Of a stretch of DNA of 7,602 bases, positions 5,493 through 7,602 are shown in pieces. The DNA is taken from the NCBI GenBank assembly GCA_002339015.1, contig DDJC01000019.1, positions 28,529 to 36,130 on the forward strand. Direction: 5' to 3'. The notes below the pieces were generated by a model. It was not told where the DNA came from. It saw only the letters and a program-made list of their open reading frames with translations, and ran no database searches. Made by a program: the position numbers and the translations under genes. The stretch comes from Burkholderiales bacterium UBA1834 (GTDB lineage: Bacteria; Pseudomonadota; Gammaproteobacteria; Burkholderiales; Burkholderiaceae_C). Each line of letters opens with the position of its first letter. Positions within the stretch are counted from its first letter, which is position 1.

Positions 5493-6590
5493 ATGACCAT
5501 CCAGCCTTCCGTGGCGTTGCCGTCGGGCATGCGCGCCCTGACTGATTTCGACCAGGCGCGCGATGCGGCCAGCCCGCAGGACCGGCTGCGCGAGGTCCGC
5601 CGCCGCGCACAGGCCTTGCGCGAGCGCATGCTGAGTGAGCCCGAGGTGCTGTTCTATCGCAGCTTCGACCTGATCCGTGCGCCGTACCCCACCTACTATG
5701 CGTTCACGGGGGTGTTCGCGCAGCACGTCTTCAAGTTCCCGCTGGTGCACCTGTTGAACCGGCTGTTCGTGGTGCAGTACCTGGATCATGAAGGCGCCTT
5801 GCGCACGCTCATGCTCTCGCCCACCGACCACGATGCCAACCGCGAGACGCCGTTCTTCAAGCGGCTGGCCAAAGGCATCCCGCCCGCGCTCAACGGGCTG
5901 GTGGCCCCCAAGTACAACACCGTGGAAAGCGCACTGGCCCAATGCGGCATTGACCCCTCCCAGGTGGACTACATCAGCTATGACCACCTGCACACGCAGG
6001 ATGTGCGCCGCTGGCTGGGCGATGGTCGGCGCGCCGGCTACTTCCCGAATGCGCGGCTGCTGGTGCACCGGCAGGAATGGGCTTGCACCCAGGCCCTGCT
6101 GCCTGTGCAGGCCGATTGGTACTGCCCAAACGGCATCGCCGGCATTGCGGCCGAGAAGGTGTTGTGCTTCGATGGCAGTGTGAGCCTGGGCCCAGGCTTG
6201 GCTTTGGTTCACACGCCGGGCCACACCGAGGGCAACCACTCCATGGCCGCGCGCGTGCCCGACGGCATCCGCGTCACCAGCGAGAACGGGGTGGGTGTAG
6301 ACGCCTATGAGCCGGTCAACTCACGCATCAATGCCGTGCGGCGCTACGCACAGGCCACCGGCGTGGAGGTGATTCTCAACGGCAACACGCTGGAAGGCAG
6401 CAACGACCAGTACATCTCCATGGTGCTGGAGAAGACGCTGGCAGGGCCATCGGCCAATGCGGCCTATCCCAACTGCGCCACGTCCAGCGAGCGCACGCCG
6501 TTCTGGGCTTTCCCGGGCGATGTGGCCAGCCATCTGTTCGGTGAAGCGAACTTCGGGCAGCCGCAGCGGCAGCCGCGCGTGGGCGCCTGA
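5493..6590 (+). CDS. Metallo-beta-lactamase-fold hydrolase-like protein with a degenerate metal site
   Basis: Encodes 365 residues. The ATG at 5493 is preferred to an upstream in-frame start at 5427 because AAGGA (5481-5485) stands 7 nt before it and the upstream extension would overlap the SDR. It follows the SDR stop by 11 nt, so the two form an operon. MBL-fold signs: YDHLHTQD (His165, His167, Asp170) in place of the usual HxHxDH, then VHTPGHTEGN (His244 as the third metal-ligand position), SENG (Glu264) where a bridging Asp is expected, and ILNGNT (294-299) where the last ligand His usually sits. The first ~110 residues are a family-specific extension, with an aromatic segment (APYPTYYAFTGVFAQHVFKF) but no clear signal peptide. 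It may be a hydrolase with altered metal use, or a non-catalytic relative; the substrate cannot be told. MBL-fold assignment is fairly secure. Confidence 0.82.
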   Translation: MTIQPSVALPSGMRALTDFDQARDAASPQDRLREVRRRAQALRERMLSEPEVLFYRSFDLIRAPYPTYYAFTGVFAQHVFKFPLVHLLNRLFVVQYLDHEGALRTLMLSPTDHDANRETPFFKRLAKGIPPALNGLVAPKYNTVESALAQCGIDPSQVDYISYDHLHTQDVRRWLGDGRRAGYFPNARLLVHRQEWACTQALLPVQADWYCPNGIAGIAAEKVLCFDGSVSLGPGLALVHTPGHTEGNHSMAARVPDGIRVTSENGVGVDAYEPVNSRINAVRRYAQATGVEVILNGNTLEGSNDQYISMVLEKTLAGPSANAAYPNCATSSERTPFWAFPGDVASHLFGEANFGQPQRQPRVGA

Positions 6591-6596
6591 GCAGCG

Positions 6597-7067
6597 CTAT
6601 TTGAGTGGAATGGCCGTGGCCCGATCGACCGGCACCACCGTCACGCTGTTCTTGGGCGAGCCTTCGATCAGCTTGTCGGAATAACTCAGGTAGATCAACG
6701 CGTTGCGGGCCGGGTCCACCATGCGCACCACGCGCAGCCGCTTGAACAGGATGGACTGGCGCTCAGTGAAGATCTCTTCCTGCTGCTTGATCGGGCCGGT
6801 GAAGCTGACGGGTGCCACCTGTCGACAGGCGATGGACGCATCGGCCTTGTCTTCCGCCAGGCCGATGGCGCCCTTGATGCCGCCGGTGCGGGCGCGCGCC
6901 ACGTAGCAGGATATGCCCTTGACCTTGGGGTCGTCGTAGGCATCGACCACGATCTTGTGATCCGGTCCCAGCAGCTTGAAGACGGTGTCGACCTCGCCGA
7001 CCTTCTGCGCGAGCACTGGTTGCATGGCGGCGCACAGGACACAGGCAAGCGCAAGTGGTTTGATCAT
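6597..7067 (-). CDS. creA: CreA family protein, predicted secreted
   Basis: Encodes 156 residues, nearly the same as E. coli CreA (157), a conserved periplasmic protein of unknown biochemical role. The N-terminus is a signal peptide: Lys3, hydrophobic stretch LALACVLCAA, and a signal peptidase I site after Ala20 (VLA|QK). The mature part has the family pattern VGEVDTVFKLLGPDHKI, DDPKVKGISCYVARA and KGAIGLAED; Cys54 and Cys81 could form a disulfide. The ATG at 7067 is chosen because AAAGG lies 5 nt upstream on the minus strand; in-frame GTG (7085) and ATG (7082) are earlier but lack such a site and would lengthen the signal peptide. It is convergent with the MBL gene (6 bp between stops) and is not beside creBCD here, unlike in E. 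coli. Confidence 0.92.
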   Translation of the reverse strand: MIKPLALACVLCAAMQPVLAQKVGEVDTVFKLLGPDHKIVVDAYDDPKVKGISCYVARARTGGIKGAIGLAEDKADASIACRQVAPVSFTGPIKQQEEIFTERQSILFKRLRVVRMVDPARNALIYLSYSDKLIEGSPKNSVTVVPVDRATAIPLK

Positions 7068-7182
7068 TGGGGCCTTTCTCATCACAGGAAGTGCGGGCCA
7101 TTGTGCCCTGTGCGATGAGACCCAGGCGCAGCACGGGGCATGCGCGCCGCGCTGCGGCCCTGGCCACAGGGAGAGGTCAGGC

Positions 7183-7602
7183 TCAGGCCGCCGCCACCTT
7201 GAACACGGCCACGGCTTCCACCAACTGGCGGGCCTGGTTCTTGAGCTGCTCGGCTGCGGCGGCGCCTTCTTCCACCAGCGCGGCGTTCTGCTGCGTGGTG
7301 CGGTCCATCTGCGCCACGGCTTCGCCGATCTGGGCCATGCCCGTGCTCTGCTCGCTGTTGGCGCTGCTGATCTCGCCCATGATCTGGGTGACGCGCTCGA
7401 TCGCCGTCACCACTTCGGTCATGGTGGCACCGGCGCGGTCCACCAGTTGGCTGCCAGCCTCCACGCGTTCCACGCTGGTGCCGATCAGGGCCTTGATCTC
7501 CTTGGCTGCTTCGGCGCTGCGCTGGGCCAGGGTGCGAACCTCGCCAGCCACCACGGCGAACCCGCGGCCTTGTTCGCCGGCGCGCGCGGCTTCCACCGCG
7601 GC
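7183..7602 (-). CDS. Methyl-accepting chemotaxis protein, C-terminal part
   Basis: Partial gene: it enters from beyond the right edge and the visible part is the last 139 residues. It starts in the highly conserved hairpin tip of the chemoreceptor signalling domain (EAARAGEQGRGFAVVAGEVR, then LAQRSAEAAKEIK), where CheA and CheW bind, and continues through the returning coiled-coil helix with glutamate/glutamine-rich methylation-type segments (SANSEQSTGMAQIGEAVAQMD, QQNAALVEE). It ends in VEAVAVFKVAAA without the NWETF-like pentapeptide that tethers CheR/CheB. The sensory domain and membrane segments are outside the window, so the ligand is unknown. It is transcribed in the same direction as, and upstream of, creA, with 115 bp between them. 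No clear terminator with a T-run follows the stop. Confidence 0.95.
   Translation of the reverse strand, partial: AAVEAARAGEQGRGFAVVAGEVRTLAQRSAEAAKEIKALIGTSVERVEAGSQLVDRAGATMTEVVTAIERVTQIMGEISSANSEQSTGMAQIGEAVAQMDRTTQQNAALVEEGAAAAEQLKNQARQLVEAVAVFKVAAA

Noticed and set aside
4717..6239. Minus-strand open frames opposite the SDR and MBL genes
   Set aside because: Shadows of well-supported plus-strand enzymes; low-complexity His/Arg/Gly-rich translations.
7146..7158. GCCGC-GCT-GCGGC hairpin downstream of the chemotaxis gene as a terminator
   Set aside because: Only 5 bp of stem, a 3-nt loop and no T-run on the minus strand; such short GC palindromes are common in this composition.

Overview
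The window is GC-rich DNA with uniformly high GC at third codon positions. Gene content and order (accA-tilS overlap, then lysC, then a tRNA-Ser(GCU)) point to a betaproteobacterium, most likely order Burkholderiales (Comamonadaceae/Sphaerotilaceae-like). This placement rests on recognised proteins and gene order, not on a database search.

Left part (1-3475) is core housekeeping, all on the + strand: the 3' end of accA (fatty-acid synthesis), tilS overlapping it by 32 nt (tRNA-Ile lysidine synthetase), lysC (aspartokinase, with a strong in-frame internal start that could yield a separate ACT-domain beta subunit), a type II tRNA-Ser with anticodon GCU, and a strong terminator that probably works on both strands. 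A second likely terminator follows lysC.

Middle part (3489-6590) looks like a small accessory module. A minus-strand AraC-family regulator is divergent from two plus-strand enzymes: a short-chain dehydrogenase/reductase (SDR) and, 11 nt after it, a divergent metallo-beta-lactamase-fold protein with a clear Shine-Dalgarno site. In the divergent region a two-part motif, CATGGATG-N5-GTCAA, occurs twice with an exact 21-bp offset. That is the two-helical-turn layout used by AraC-family dimers, so it is a strong operator candidate. The SDR has a +1 frame disruption near 4786-4794: its cofactor motif is in one frame and its catalytic Ser/Tyr/Lys are in another. The gene is therefore either freshly broken or affected by a one-base sequencing error. 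The natural substrate of the module cannot be read from the sequence.

Right part (6597-7602) is on the minus strand: a secreted CreA-family protein convergent with the MBL gene (6-bp gap), then the C-terminal end of a methyl-accepting chemotaxis protein that runs off the window.

No mobile element, CRISPR array or obviously new defence-type system is visible. The most interesting points are the AraC operator with its SDR-MBL module, the frameshift, and the degenerate metal site of the MBL protein.
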